Below are positions 11,934-23,796 of a DNA stretch of 64,000 bases, one piece after another. Below the pieces are notes generated by a model, which saw nothing but the letters and a program-made list of their open reading frames with translations, had not been told where the DNA came from and did no database searches. Where the stretch lies: assembly GCA_001414345.1 (NCBI GenBank), contig LLCB01000047.1, forward strand, positions 124,001-188,000, in the 5' to 3' direction. Made by a program: the position numbers and the translations under genes. The DNA is from Hymenoscyphus infarciens. Lineage: Eukaryota; Ascomycota; Leotiomycetes; Helotiales; Helotiaceae. Every line of letters begins with the position of its first letter. The first letter of the stretch is position 1.

Positions 11934-14329
11934 AAAGTGCTTCTTATAACTAAGTAGCTTTATTCTCTTTTAATATAAGAGTATTAAGCTCTAGCTTACT
12001 ATAATCCTCTCTCCTAGCCTTATATACTACTTTCTATAATAGAAGAGCTTCTAAGAGACTAGCTATTTTTAGCTTCTCTAAATAGAACCTCTCTACTAGT
12101 TATAGCGTATATATTAGTTATTAAGCTAGATACTAATTAAGGTCTTTATTATAGCCTTTCTACTTAATTTAGTAATAGAGAGACTATTATCTCTTCTTAC
12201 TAGCTAGTATTTCTTTAACCTCTTATTCCTCTTCTTTATTTATAATAATTAGTAGAGGTAGTATAACTACCTATCTTAGTAAGAGATCGTCTATAGCCTT
12301 ATATAACTTCTTAAGAGCGAAGATAAGATAAGCTTTAATAGAAGCTAGTAGTTATAATCGAAAAGTAGAACCTACTTCTTTAAAGATCTTAAAAGGGCTA
12401 GCTATCTAGTAGTCTAGCTTTTAGCTTAGTTATTAAGTTGTCTAGTCCTTTATTATAATAAGAACTATATCTCTTACTCTAAAATTAATATCTTATCTAT
12501 ATTTATTTATATCTTATTCTTTCTTCTATTAAGCTTTTAATATATTTACTTAGCTAACGTCTAAGACCTCTTAGATTATCTTTATAACTACTATAGCCTC
12601 TTCTTATAATAGTCGTTCTTTTATATTAGCTAGTTCTAGTATTTACTAGTTAAATAAGGTTCTTAGTATATATCTCTTTTATAACTTAAAAGGTAATATT
12701 CTAATAGTACTATAAGATAGTACTAACTATATATAGTCTATTATTAGAAGGATCTTAGACTAATTAGTATAATAATAATTAATATATAGCTATAAGTACT
12801 AATTAAAGTATTAATTTATAATCTTAGTCTAGCTATCTATTTAAGTATAGTTTATAGTTAAGAGTTAAAGCTAAATACCTAGGATTTAAGTAAACTCTCT
12901 CTAGAACGTAGTAATAAAGTAAGAGCCTCTATTTAATATTACACTTTTAAAAAGCCTATAGTATTATAGAACATGTTTAATATATAACCTTATTATCTAT
13001 TTAGAAGTAATATTCTTATAATAGAGTATTAAAATAGACTACTTAAATAAGTAGTCTATTACTATAAACATATTATTATAACTATACTTATTAACTAGAA
13101 AGGACTTAAAATCTATAGCTATATATTACTATATATATAGTAGTATTAGGAGTAGGTATAGATAGCTAGGTATTTTATCTTAAGAAACGTCTACTCTTCT
13201 ATATTTATAATAGTTTTATATATATCTTATAATATTAGCTTTTATATTTTACTAGATATATCTTAAATATAGAATCTAGTAAGTCTTATCCCTTCTTAGG
13301 TAAGCTAAAAGTATTTAATTATAAGCCTTATAAATTAGGTCTATTCTTAGTATATCTATATCTAGTACTACTAAGTTGTTTTAGTAAAGTAAAAGGCCTT
13401 CCTCTAAAGTATATAGGGAATTAGTATTAGTTTTAGCTTATACTTATATAGCTTAAAGTGTTATAGCATTCTTATTTACTTAGTAGATTTATTCTAAAAG
13501 TATAAATAATTCTTAAAAGTAGTTATTATTAACTAGAGCTAGTATAATCGAGCTTATTTTAACCTCTAAGTCTTTAAGCGCTTTTATATTAAATTATTCT
13601 TTTATTAAGAGTATATAGGTCTAGTACTACTTTTTAAGTTCCTTCTATAAGTATATCTTATTTACTTTATAAGTTAAAGTATCTATCTTACTATTCTTAC
13701 GCCTTAAATAGAATATAATAATAAAATAGTACTTAGCTAAAGCTTTAGCCTACCTTACTTAATAAGTAGTAAGTTACTTAGTAGTTATAAAGTACTTAAG
13801 CGCTTTATAATTAGTATAAATATAGATTTTTAAATAAGTGCTTTATAGTTCTAGTCTCTATTCTATAAGTAAGTATATAATAGTAAGTAGCTCTTTATTA
13901 TATATTTTATAGTTATACTTAGCTAGAGATATAGTCTTACTAAAGTAGACTATAAGGTACTATTCTTTATTAGCTTATTATTATTATAATACTCTAGTAA
14001 TAATTCTATCTAAAACATTTATCTTAATTATAATAGAGAGATTAGAAGAGTAGTAGTAGAGGATTAGTATAAAGGTAAGTACTACTTTTAAGTCTTTAAA
14101 CGCTTCTTAGTACTCTTTATTAAAATTAAAAGATACGTTATTCTATATTAGGCGTACTAAGAGCTTTATAATTATACTATAGTTCTAGATAAACCTTTAG
14201 TAGAAGTTATAGAAACTAAGAAAGCTTTAAACGTCTTTTACTATCTTTAGAGCTTACTATTTCTATACTACTAAGACCTTTTTAAGGTCTACTTTAATAC
14301 TATTAGTACTAATAATAAACCTAAGATAT

Positions 14330-14500
14330 TTTGTTTTCTTAACGTTAAACTTATACTTCTTAATATTAACTTATAACCTAGTATTCTTAAGATATTAAAA
14401 GACTTTTTATATATACTCTTTATATTTAAAGATATTTAATAAGTAGATAAGGATATTATCTAAGTAGGTAGAGTAGAAGTTATCTAGATAGTTAAATAGA
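14330..14500 (-). pseudogene. reverse transcriptase fragment (Ty3/gypsy pol)
   Basis: Translated on the minus strand, the stretch gives the palm-domain motif TYLDNILIY, followed by a helix-like stretch with KEYI-stop-KVF and ending NIKKYKF. This is the usual gypsy order of Y-x-D-D, then the EEH..HV..VF segment, then a KCEF-type motif, with the Cys again changed to Tyr. In-frame stops confirm that it is broken. Confidence 0.75.
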
Positions 14501-16044
14501 ACGTTATTTATATAGTACTAGTAGGTAGATAGGCTATTTATTAGACTAAATAGTAGAACCTTATACTTATATATTCTATAATAGGTATAAAAAGTAGTTA
14601 ATTCCTTAGTATCTAGATCTATTTATATATAGTAGAAGGCTTACTAGATATCTAGCTTAGTAAAAATATAAGCTTAACTAATATATATAAGCGTTTTATT
14701 AATTAGAGGTAATAAATAGTAGTCTTTTTAAGTAAGATTATTAAGTTTTTAAAAGTTAATATAAAAACATAGCCTTTTATCTACTTTCTTTATAAATAGA
14801 ATAAGAGTAGTAAAAAGGGACTAGCTATATTTAATAAACCCTTTATAAAGATTCTTTAAGATATATTCCTTTATAGCTAATAACTTTTCTATAGATATCT
14901 TATATAAAGAGGAATATCTAAGAGTATTTAGACTTTTAAGATTAATCTTATAGTTATAGTATTAGTAAGGTAGAAGAGTATCTAAAGTAGCTTTAGAAAA
15001 TACCTCTTCGAAGTCCTAGTACTTATTAGAAAGAGTAATATTAGAGGCTATATCTAGTTCTTAATTAGCTATAATAGTATTAATTTCATATATACTTATA
15101 GTAAATATCTTACTATCTTTTTAAAGTAAGTAATAATATATTCCTATAACTAAAATAGCTAAAATATTAATAATAAGGTCTAACTTCTTTAAGATAAAGG
15201 GTTTCTAATAGTATACTAAAGTAAGTACCTTCTTTATAACACTTTTAAGTTCTTTCTTTATAACCTAGTATTTTACTTATATTAAAGACTTATAGCCTCC
15301 TCTACTATATATAGTTAAGATATAACTAGCTAGAGTTATAGTATTAATTTTAAGGTAATCTATAAGCTCTAAGAGCCTTCTACCTTATTAGCATTATTCG
15401 TCTATTCCTATAGCTTAGTTATAAGTATTAGCTTTATTCTAATAAGAGAGTATAAAGTCTTTTAGTTATATAGTATCTTAAGAGAGAGAAGTTAGCTATT
15501 AAGTAAAGAAGTAAAGCTTAAGGTTATTAAGCTAGAGTAGTTTTTAATAAGTTATATTAATATTAATATAAAAGTACTTAAAAAACCTTTAGCTAAGAAT
15601 AATATTATATAGATCTAAGTTTAAGAGAATAAATAGTATATTAAAGAATTTATAACTATCTAAGATATAATTTAAAAGGAGATAATATATAGCTTTACCT
15701 CTAATTTCTCTATTATATCTATAAATCTTAATAGAGGTAGGAAGTCTTTTAGTCTTTAAACTATAGAACTTTATAAGGTTATAACTAAGTTATATATTTA
15801 TAAAAGAAAAGGTATTTACTTTAAGATTACTAAGAGTAGTAGTTTATATATTAAATCTATTAATAGTTATTATACTAAGTAAAGTAAACACTTTTCTACT
15901 AATTAATAACTATAGATTAATCTTAGAGAGATTAATCCTATATTTATCTAAGAAGGAGTCTTCTTTTAAGTTTCTTTATTTCTTAACTCTAAGCTAGTAT
16001 CTTCTCCTTTAAGCTCTTTAAGGTTAACCTTATATATCCTTAGC

Positions 16045-16100
16045 CTTAAATAATCCTTAACGTAATAACTAGGCTTACTATAGTTAAAGTACTTATTTAA
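16045..16100 (-). pseudogene. gag CCHC zinc-knuckle remnant
   Basis: The minus-strand reading YFNYSKPSYYVKDYLR has exactly the spacing of a CCHC knuckle. Each Cys is Tyr, the His is Tyr and one Gly is Ser. All these changes are single C-to-T or G-to-A transitions, the strongest protein-level evidence for RIP in this window. Confidence 0.75.
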
Positions 16101-17340
16101 TAGTCCTAGAGTTAAGCAGTTATTTATAGTAGAGGTGTTAGAGCGTCTAAGAGGGATAAAAGGGGCTATAGAGGAAGAAGAGCTAGTAGGTATAAGAGTA
16201 GGTATATATAGGTTCGAGGTAGAAGGAAAGTTTATTACTTATACTCTTTAAGAAGCGAGATTTTAAAGGTTATTATTAATACTACTTATAAGATTATAAA
16301 AGGAGTTTATATCTCTCTTAGTTTAGAACTTAGTAATAATAAGAGATTAGTATAGTATAAGGGTTAACTTATTCTATAAGTCTTCTACCTAGTCTTATAA
16401 GAGAACTTTAGCTTTATCTATAAGTTATTAGAACTTAGTATAAAAGTTATAGAAAGTTTTTATCTTTAATATAATAAGGTCTTAATATTAGATATAAGCT
16501 TCTTAGTATAAGTAAAGGCTAATAGTAATATTTTAGAAGTAAGTTAATATCTCTTTATAGCTACTAAACTAATTAATAGTATTAAACTTATATCTTAAGT
16601 AAATATAGTTTTAAGCTCTTCTAGAAGTATAGTAGTAAATTAAATTTATTCTTACTTCTTTAGACTTAAAGTAGTTAGTATTAATAGATAGCTTTACTAT
16701 AATTTTAGTTTTCTAAGTTATATAGATGAATTCGTCTTTTATAGTAAATTAGTAAGGATTAGCTATTCTACTTATCTTCTTTAATAATAAAACCTTAAAA
16801 GAGAAACGAGTTATATTAAGAGTTTATAGCTAAATAAGAGTATATTAATAAGAAGTACTAGCTATATTTAAAGTATTTACTTTAAGTTTATAAACTTTAC
16901 TTATTAATAAGGTTATTACTTTAAGGATTTATTATAGAGTAGAGTTAAGTAGAGATAATTTAGGAATCTTATATTATAAGGAACTAGTAGTTGCCTTAGT
17001 AGGAGAAGGTAGTAGTAGTAGTATAGTAATAGCTAGTATATATGTTTTTTTAGGTTAAGTTCTTAAGCTAGATTAGAATATAACGTTAATAGAAGAGAGA
17101 AGAGGGATTAGCTCTACTAACTCTAAAATAAAGTAGAATAGTTCTTAGGTTAATAAGTTACTTTTAAAGAACTTAATATAGCTAATAGAAGAACGCTAGA
17201 CCTTACTACTTAACGTAAATAGGTTAGGCTTTATAAAAGAGAATAGTAAATTTAGTAGATTTAATATAAGTAAATATATATATTATTATTAAGATATTAG
17301 TAAAAGCTTTCCTAGGTAGAGAGAAAGAGTTTAGTTTTAG

Positions 17341-17531
17341 TATAATAGCTCTCTATAAATATATAAAGAGAGTACTTATAGAATAATACCTAATATTAAA
17401 GAAAACTAAACTAAAGAGAAAAGTAAAGAGTATAAGCACTCTAGCTTTATTTATATATATTAAGCGAAGCCTCGGCAAAGCCTCGGGCTAACCTGGTCAC
17501 GTGAGTGACGTATATGACTAGGACTGTTATA
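17341..17531 (-). repeat. LTR (5' LTR), 191 bp, partly spared
   Basis: Partner of 11729-11919. From about 17461 to 17525 it still contains GCCTCGGCAAAGCCTCGGG and GGTCACGTGAGTGACG, where the other copy has TTAG, TATA and similar. The last 70 bp are thus nearly unmutated while the rest is AT-shifted. Confidence 0.9.
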
Positions 17532-17536
17532 CTAAT
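17532..17536. repeat. target-site duplication CTAAT (right copy)
   Basis: Exact copy of 11724-11728 directly after the right LTR. Confidence 0.8.
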
Positions 17537-17636
17537 TATATATTAGACTCTAAGTCTATTTTCTACTAGAAGTATTCTCTTTCTCGTTTATTATAAACTA
17601 AAACTATATTTATAGATATATATCTAGCTAGTTATT

Positions 17637-17830
17637 ATATAAGACTTTTTAGTCTTTCTAGTTACGTTTCTAAGCTTCTATAAATACTGCTAAAAGCTAA
17701 TATTAAGTAGTAATATATACGAGTAGAAGTAGCGACGTAGTTATATTAATATTAGACGAGTTATATAGCTCTTAGAAGAGCTAGTTATAACGTTATAACC
17801 TAGCTCTTCTAAGGCTCGAGTTTAGTTAAA
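17637..17830. repeat. right arm of inverted repeat flanking the LTR retrotransposon
   Basis: Inverted partner of 10955-11142. It is more AT-shifted than the left arm (for example AGTAGTAATATATACGAG where the left arm reads a GC-rich CACGTG-containing stretch). Confidence 0.75.
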
Positions 17831-18934
17831 TTAGTATATCTATAGTGAAAAAAATAATATTCAAAAGCTTTTGCTTTTTCTATCTCTATAGTATCTAATT
17901 CTACTCTTATAAATAGTCTACTTCTATAAAAATCTCGTAGCTCTAGATTTTATAGCTATAACTAATTAAATACTTATATCTCGTCTACGAGTTCTAGTAG
18001 TCTTCTCTAAAGATAACTAACTTAGGACTTCTATATAAGTAAAAGTAAGATTAATCTTATAAATTATTATTATTATATATCTCTAGTATACTAAGTTACT
18101 CTCTACTTACTCTCTTTTAAGAAGCTATTATAGCGCTATAATAAACTCTTAAGTAGAAGAACCTCTACTATAATAGCTAGTATAACGTATACTATTATTC
18201 TTATAACGTAGCTAGAGACTTTACTACCTAGATCTACTAGTGAAAACATAACTATAATAGCTTTAGTACTAGTATTATATTACTTATATTATTTACTTAA
18301 ATATATAATAGAGAGATTATAAAATATAATAATTTATAAGAAATATAAAGTAAGTTTTAGATTAATATAAAGTAATATATAATACTATATAGTATTTATT
18401 AATAATAATTAATAGATTTAATCTTAAAAAGATATATAAGATAGTTTCTTATAATAGCTTATATAAACTAATTAATACTAGTACTACTCGTACTTCTAGC
18501 TCTTTTTAATATAAAAGATATATTAGAGTATATATAATAGTTACTACTAGTCTAATTTAGACTTTATATATAAAGAGAAGCTAATTACTTATATATATAT
18601 AACTAATTAGTATATTAATATAACTATACTTAGATAGTATTATTACGAGAAGATAGTTATTTATTTAATTATTTTTTCAACTAAAAACTTAAAGATTTAT
18701 AATATATATAAAGTCTAAAGTATTAGTAGTAATACTTCTAATACTATAGACTAATAAATAAAATAAGCTAAAAGTACTAGTACTACTACTTCTACTTTAT
18801 ATTACTCTATTACTTTAAATAGTTTTTAATAGATAAATAGTTTAATTTTTATAAATAAATTAAGCTAGAAGTACTACTATAACTACTACTCTTTATTACT
18901 TAGACTTAGATACTAATACTTCTATACTAATAGA

Positions 18935-19200
18935 TTTATAATAATACGAAATATACTCTAAAGAGATATATAAGAGTATAATTCGAGAGAGTAAATCCTA
19001 GATACTAATATAGAAGAAAAGATTAAATTAAACCTTTTCTAACTATAGAAGAGTAGATAGCTATATATAAGAGATTAGATAGTACTAAAAGATCTAAAAC
19101 TCGATACTTAAAATCTTTCTAAATTAGATAATATAAAATCATAATAGCTAAAACCTTAAATATATAGTTAGTAAACTCGGCTATTTAGTCTCGCTAGCTA
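18935..19200. repeat. direct repeat copy 1 (about 270 bp)
   Basis: Pairs with 19390-19670. Shared words include TTATAATAATACGAAA, ACTAATATAGAAGAAAAGA, CCTTTTCTAACTATAGAAGA and ATTAGATAATATAAAAT. Differences are mostly transitions. Confidence 0.7.
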
Positions 19201-19389
19201 TTATAAAATTATTAATAATTAGCTATTAATATAAATTAATACTTTTTTACTCTAATATAATTAGCGCGATATATTATTAGTAAAAAAGAGACGATTATCT
19301 ATATATATTAGTTTTTTTAAACTAGTAGCTCTATATAGTAAATATAAATCATATAATATAACTTACTCTTATAGATTCTTAAAGCTAAT

Positions 19390-19670
19390 TTTTATAATAA
19401 TACGAAAGATATACTACTATTAAAGAGATATATAGAAGTATATTTAGTAGAATAATATATATAAATACTAGGTACTAATATAGAAGAAAAGACTAAACTA
19501 GCCTTTTCTAACTATAGAAGAGTAAGTAGCTATATATAAGAGGTTTAGATAATATAAAGAGGTCTAAAAGCTATTTAAAAGCTAAACCTAAAAGCTTTCA
19601 AAATTAGATAATATAAAATAACAACTACTAGAACTATATATATATAGTATATACTATATAATCTCGGCTA
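19390..19670. repeat. direct repeat copy 2 (about 270 bp)
   Basis: Second copy of the 18935-19200 repeat, in the same orientation, about 190 bp downstream of it. Confidence 0.7.
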
Positions 19671-20144
19671 TATAGAATAGTAGACTATTATAATTTTCTT
19701 TTATATAAAGACTAGATTAATTACTTTTAGCTAAACACTTACTTATATTATAGTATTATATTAGTAAAAAGTATATAATCTTACTTAAAAATCGAGTCTA
19801 TAAATTCTACTAGCTACTAGCACGGGCTTACTATTTAGCGGTTATATAATACGATATATTAATATATATTAATATATTATATATATCTATAGCGATTATA
19901 GAAGCTATATCGAGAGTATAGGATTAGTAAAGTAAAGTTAAAATAGATGCTTAATTCTCTAGAACTATAGAAATACTATACTCCTCGCTTAAAAGATAAG
20001 AGTTATTAGATAATCCTTTGTCTAATCTACCTTTATCGTATAATAATATCTAATATATTATTAGTTAAGTTCTACTCTATAGAATAATCGTTAGTAACTC
20101 TCTTAATATTTTATTAAAAGTTTTATTATCTAAGTCTATTATTA

Positions 20145-20640
20145 CTTTATTAGTTTAAATAACCTTTAATATATAAAAGATTTAGATTTTATAAATAAAT
20201 TAAGCTAGATATACTAGTAGTAGTACTACTTCTACTCTCTATTACTTTATTAGCTTAAATAACTTTTATTATATAAGAAGTTTAAGTTTTATAAATAAAT
20301 TAAACTAGAAGTATAAGTAGTACTACTTCTACTACTCTATATTACTTTATTAGATTAAATAGCTTTTTATATATAGATAGTTAAATTCTTATAAAGAAAT
20401 TAATATAGAAGTATAAGTAGTACTACTACTTCTACTCTCGATTACTTTATTAGCTTAAATAGCTTTTATTATATAAGAAGTTTAAATTCTATAAGTAAAG
20501 TAAACTAGAAGTATAAGTAGTAGTACTACTACTACTTTATATTAATTTATTAAATTAAATTATTTATATTTTATAAATTAATTAATTTAGAAGTACTACT
20601 AGTACTACTACTTTAATTCTATTTTACTTTAATATTAGAT
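20145..20640. repeat. tandem array, about 100-bp unit, five copies
   Basis: Units begin near 20147, 20247, 20347, 20447 and 20547 with ATTACTTTATTAG(C/T)TTAAATA-like starts and contain an AGTAGTACTACTTCTACT-like tract. An isolated further unit is seen at about 18800-18900. Copies differ mainly by transitions. Confidence 0.75.
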
Positions 20641-20993
20641 TATTATTATTACTATTATTAATTTTATATACTTATATTAATTATTTTATAAATTTTCCTT
20701 TTTTATATAATTAGATCTGAAATTATTAATATTAGCACTATATTAATATTATAGATTAGATTTCCTACTCTATATATATTTTTATAATATAATAACTTTT
20801 CTTTTAAATAGAAGTTAGATTTTATCTATATTATAAGTATAGTAGTATATATTAAACTAGCTATTATAGTAGAGGTTCTTCTACTTAAGAGTTTATTATA
20901 GCGCTATAAGAGCTTCTTAAAAAGAGTTAAGCAGAGAGTAATTAGATATACTAGAGATGAAATTACTTATTCTGAAAATACTACGTTATTTAT

Positions 20994-21133
20994 AGAGAAT
21001 ATTAGCAGAGAGTTAGCGAAATACGAAAATAGAAAACATAAAACATAAAGTATAAAGTAATACTTTTCTGTTTTATGTTTTATGTTTTGTGTTTTGTGTT
21101 TTTATACTAGCTAACTCTCTGCTAATGTCCTCT
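20994..21133. repeat. near-perfect 126-140 bp palindrome at island border
   Basis: ATTAGCAGAGAGTTAGC at 21001-21017 is the exact reverse complement of 21110-21126. The arms continue inward through A-rich ACATAAAACATAAA and T-rich TTTATGTTTTATGTTTT strands, so almost the whole 126 bp can fold. The composition shift from AT-rich to normal DNA happens right at its outer edge. It resembles a very short MITE. Confidence 0.75.
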
Positions 21134-22265
21134 GTATCATGGTAAAACAGACTGATAATTGCCCAATTCCAGACTTGTCAGATGAAATATACCATATCTG
21201 GGGTAGGGTTAAAACACTAGAAGTACCTCTTACTACGAACTGCCGTTTTCTTTCCCCAGGCTACCCCTAAATAGGCTATTTATGTGCAAATTGCTCGGAG
21301 CAGGAAAAAAATGTTCAAGTTACCGCGCTTAAAGAATTCGCACTTAGCCCGTTTTGCTCAGCATATTATTTACTACTAATTAGAGTCTTATTTAACACTT
21401 CCGGTACTGTGTTATAGAATTATTAAGACGGAAGAGACACTAGCGAGTATCGCCAGTGTCCTTCATCTCATGAGAGCTTACCTCACATCACAACAGAAAA
21501 GATTTCCTCGGGGAAAAAAAAATCCGTCATTTGGTTATAAGATAAGAAACTTAACTATGAATTTTGAATTAACTCTTCACTGTACGTCTGTTAGAGAGCT
21601 AAGTAATCCGAAGAAGAGGTGGGGCTTAACACCTTTTGAATTGAAGTTCCTAAGTGCTTCGGTAGGATATCTAATTCGATGGTACATTCTTCTTTGTTGA
21701 ATCGTCGATTTTGACAACGTGGCATGGAAAAATATCCATCCATCCGCTCCCTCATTAGACTTGTCGCAAACATCACAGTAGTTGCGTGCAATGAAATGTC
21801 ATCTCAAACTGAGACACCCGTTCGCCATGAGTCCTTGAACAGTAGACATCTTAATCCTTAATATCCTTTCTTTTAGGTACATCAAGACTCAAGAATTACA
21901 ACCACAGGAGGAGAACACAAGTAGTGGGCTGCTTCCGGTACACTTGTATGGTTGAAACACTAAAGCTCTATTCGGTGGCCTACTTTAGCAACAAGTATTA
22001 CATCCTGAATCGAGCAAACTTTCGGAAAATACCATAAATATCCCCCCCCTATTCTCTCCGCATATAACCTCGTATATTGAATTTAAAGCCATTTGAAGCC
22101 CTATGAAGGTTGAAGAGGCGAGTTCAAGATAATAGACCAGTACTAGCCGCTCAATAGCCACAGCTCGCTTGCGTCATTTGCACAGAAGAGGTCAGAAAAA
22201 ACTCGGTCAACAACTTCACCGCCTTCACAACCACCAACCACCACTTCACAGAAAACCACGATAAG
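21134..22265. other. intergenic, no supported gene
   Basis: Normal-composition DNA to the right of the island. Only short unrecognised open frames are present (for example 21470-21700). The last 200 bp presumably hold the promoter of the next gene. Confidence 0.4.
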
Positions 22266-23796
22266 ATGGACGCACACGAGCCTGCCATCGCATCTGCCGG
22301 TGATTCTGAAACTAAGATGATCTGCGACATTGCCTTTGGCAATTTCACCGATGAAGCTGGCCCGTTGCCTACCGAAGAAGAATTCTATCTGCAGGACTTT
22401 GCTCAAGCCGACAACAACAACCACAAGAACGAACCCTCACCACTAGGACAAGATGATGAGGAGACGTACATCAGTTTCTACAAGCAATTGGTCGCCTTTA
22501 TCTACTGTACGACTGGACTTGACACCAAGGAAGCTCTAGCCTTTTTCCCGTCTGGTGCCGAGCCTACAGAGCAACAGTTCGAAAGAATTCATGCCGCGAT
22601 AGACGAAATCAATGTGAAGCTTGTCAATGGCGCTGGTGCAAACACCATTGGACTTGGTGTGAAAGCCGTCGCGTAAGTAACTTCCCTTTGCGCAGCACAA
22701 TACTTCACAGGGGTTGCTAACAATGGTGGACAGTCAGATGATGAACACCTACAATTGGCCAGAATACCAGAAGGAACACCCGGAATTCGACTTCAAGAAC
22801 AAACAGGGTCGAATTGAGTTCTACCGAAGCGAGTTTGAGAAGAACCCTATCACCGTCCTCCAGATTTTGCACGAGATCACACCTGCGCTCAATCTTCATG
22901 CCATATTCTCCGACTGCGTCTATAGTGGACCATTCGCGTATTTCAATGAGCTCAGACCCAGACTTCGAAAACACATGATCATCAAAATCGCTATACTTGC
23001 AGAAATGATTTTCAGCGGCATGATCCAGAAGGAGCTGCTGGGCATAGACGGTGGCACTCCGTATAACATTGAATGGGTAAGTACTGATGATTGAATTCCG
23101 CTGGCAGAAGGGAATCAATGCTAATTGAAAGGCAGTGCCAGAAAAACGTTCAGAGTTGTTTCGCAAACGATGACCTTACGGCTCACCTCCATGGCAGCGT
23201 CGAACCCGGCGATTGGCCAGTCAAGGAAGCTATCAAGCTATATGTTGGAGATAGGGAGAATTGGTATCGAACCCCGTGTTTAGATGCTGCCGCCTTGAGA
23301 ACCAACGCCATGAAGTCCGCGCGCCGTAAGCGAAAACACCCCCGTTCAATTGACCTCGATGGCGAACCCCCCATCAAGTCCCGTCGTATGACCAGAGCCA
23401 GAGGAAGCCCTGATGCCGTCGTTGATGCACCAGCGGCTCCATCCGTCTCCTCCCATCTGGAGCCCAATGAGCGTACCATGGTTGAGAGGGCATATCAAGA
23501 AAACCCCTTTTTGACATTCGGTGAGAAGAAGGCGAAGGCGGAGGAACTCGGTATCAACATTTACCCATTCCGAGTAAGTTTTCAATTGAGACGAACAACT
23601 TAACAAAGCGCTAATAACGGAGTAGAAATGGTGGGATGAGCATAACACTCGCCCGGCCAAAGAAAGCACCCTGACCAAAGCAGTCAGCGCTCGGAAGAAG
23701 GAAATCTTGGACCTCCCCAAAGAGGAGCAAGATGAGGCCAAGGCCACGTTCTTGTCAGCTCTACGAGATGGAACCTTTCAATTGGAGGAGGAGTAA
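22266..23796 (+). CDS. hypothetical protein, 452 aa, basic NLS-like centre
   Basis: Four exons are inferred: 22266-22672, 22734-23076, 23136-23573 and 23626-23796. All three introns start GTAAGT, phases agree and the stop is TAA. I do not recognise the family. The first 50 residues are acidic; residues about 55-250 look helical and globular. A basic stretch KSARRKRKHPR at about 310-320, with a second (KSRRMTRAR) at about 331-339, suggests a nuclear protein. The last exon encodes a KWWDEHN motif and a charged helix ending in three Glu. No signal peptide or membrane segment is visible. Consistent splice structure and even codon use argue that it is real. The start is the first Met after an AT-normal leader, with no in-frame Met upstream close by. 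Confidence 0.8.

Larger units (their letters stand above)
11729..17531 (-). mobile_element. Ty3/gypsy LTR retrotransposon, full length, RIP-inactivated
   Basis: The 5,803-bp element is bounded by two 191-bp LTRs and a 5-bp CTAAT duplication. On the minus strand the gag zinc knuckle can still be read at about 16050-16091 with Cys and His replaced by Tyr (the C-x2-C-x4-H-x4-C spacing is intact). The reverse transcriptase active-site region is read at about 14441-14470 as TYLDNILIY (usual YLDD). A purine run adjoins the left LTR, which makes that LTR the 3' one and agrees with the minus orientation. Order from right to left is 5' LTR, gag, pol, 3' LTR. RNase H and integrase should lie between about 12.2 and 14.3 kb but I did not read clear motifs there. 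All frames carry many stops, so it cannot move on its own. No standard tRNA primer site was recognised next to the 5' LTR. Confidence 0.9.
18078..20962. mobile_element. unclassified 2.9-kb element with about 125-bp inverted terminal repeats
   Basis: 18078-18205 is nearly identical to the reverse complement of 20837-20962. Both contain TATAGCGCTATAATAAACTC followed by TTAAGTAGAAGAACCTCTAC. The interior holds no readable gene. It contains a direct repeat of about 270 bp (18935-19200 and 19390-19670) and an array of about 100-bp units. It may be a RIP-destroyed DNA transposon or a foldback element; I cannot assign a superfamily. Confidence 0.65.
10183..21133. other. AT-rich, RIP-like repeat island (nested mobile DNA)
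   Basis: Composition changes sharply at both borders. Inside, TA-rich words dominate, stop codons fill all frames, and CG/CA words survive only in small patches. In the retrotransposon proteins, lost residues are explained by C-to-T or G-to-A transitions (Cys to Tyr, Gly to Ser, His to Tyr, Asp to Asn). This is the expected signature of RIP in Pezizomycotina. The island contains an LTR retrotransposon, two further elements with inverted ends, a palindromic terminal repeat at the right border and several tandem arrays. Confidence 0.85.

Noticed and set aside
11729..17531. Trying to call separate gag and pol genes
   Set aside because: All frames are full of stops; only a few motifs can be read, so only fragments are listed.
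10183..21133. Centromere
   Set aside because: AT-rich and repeat-filled, but only 11 kb long with clear element borders and normal genes on both sides; nothing specific supports it.
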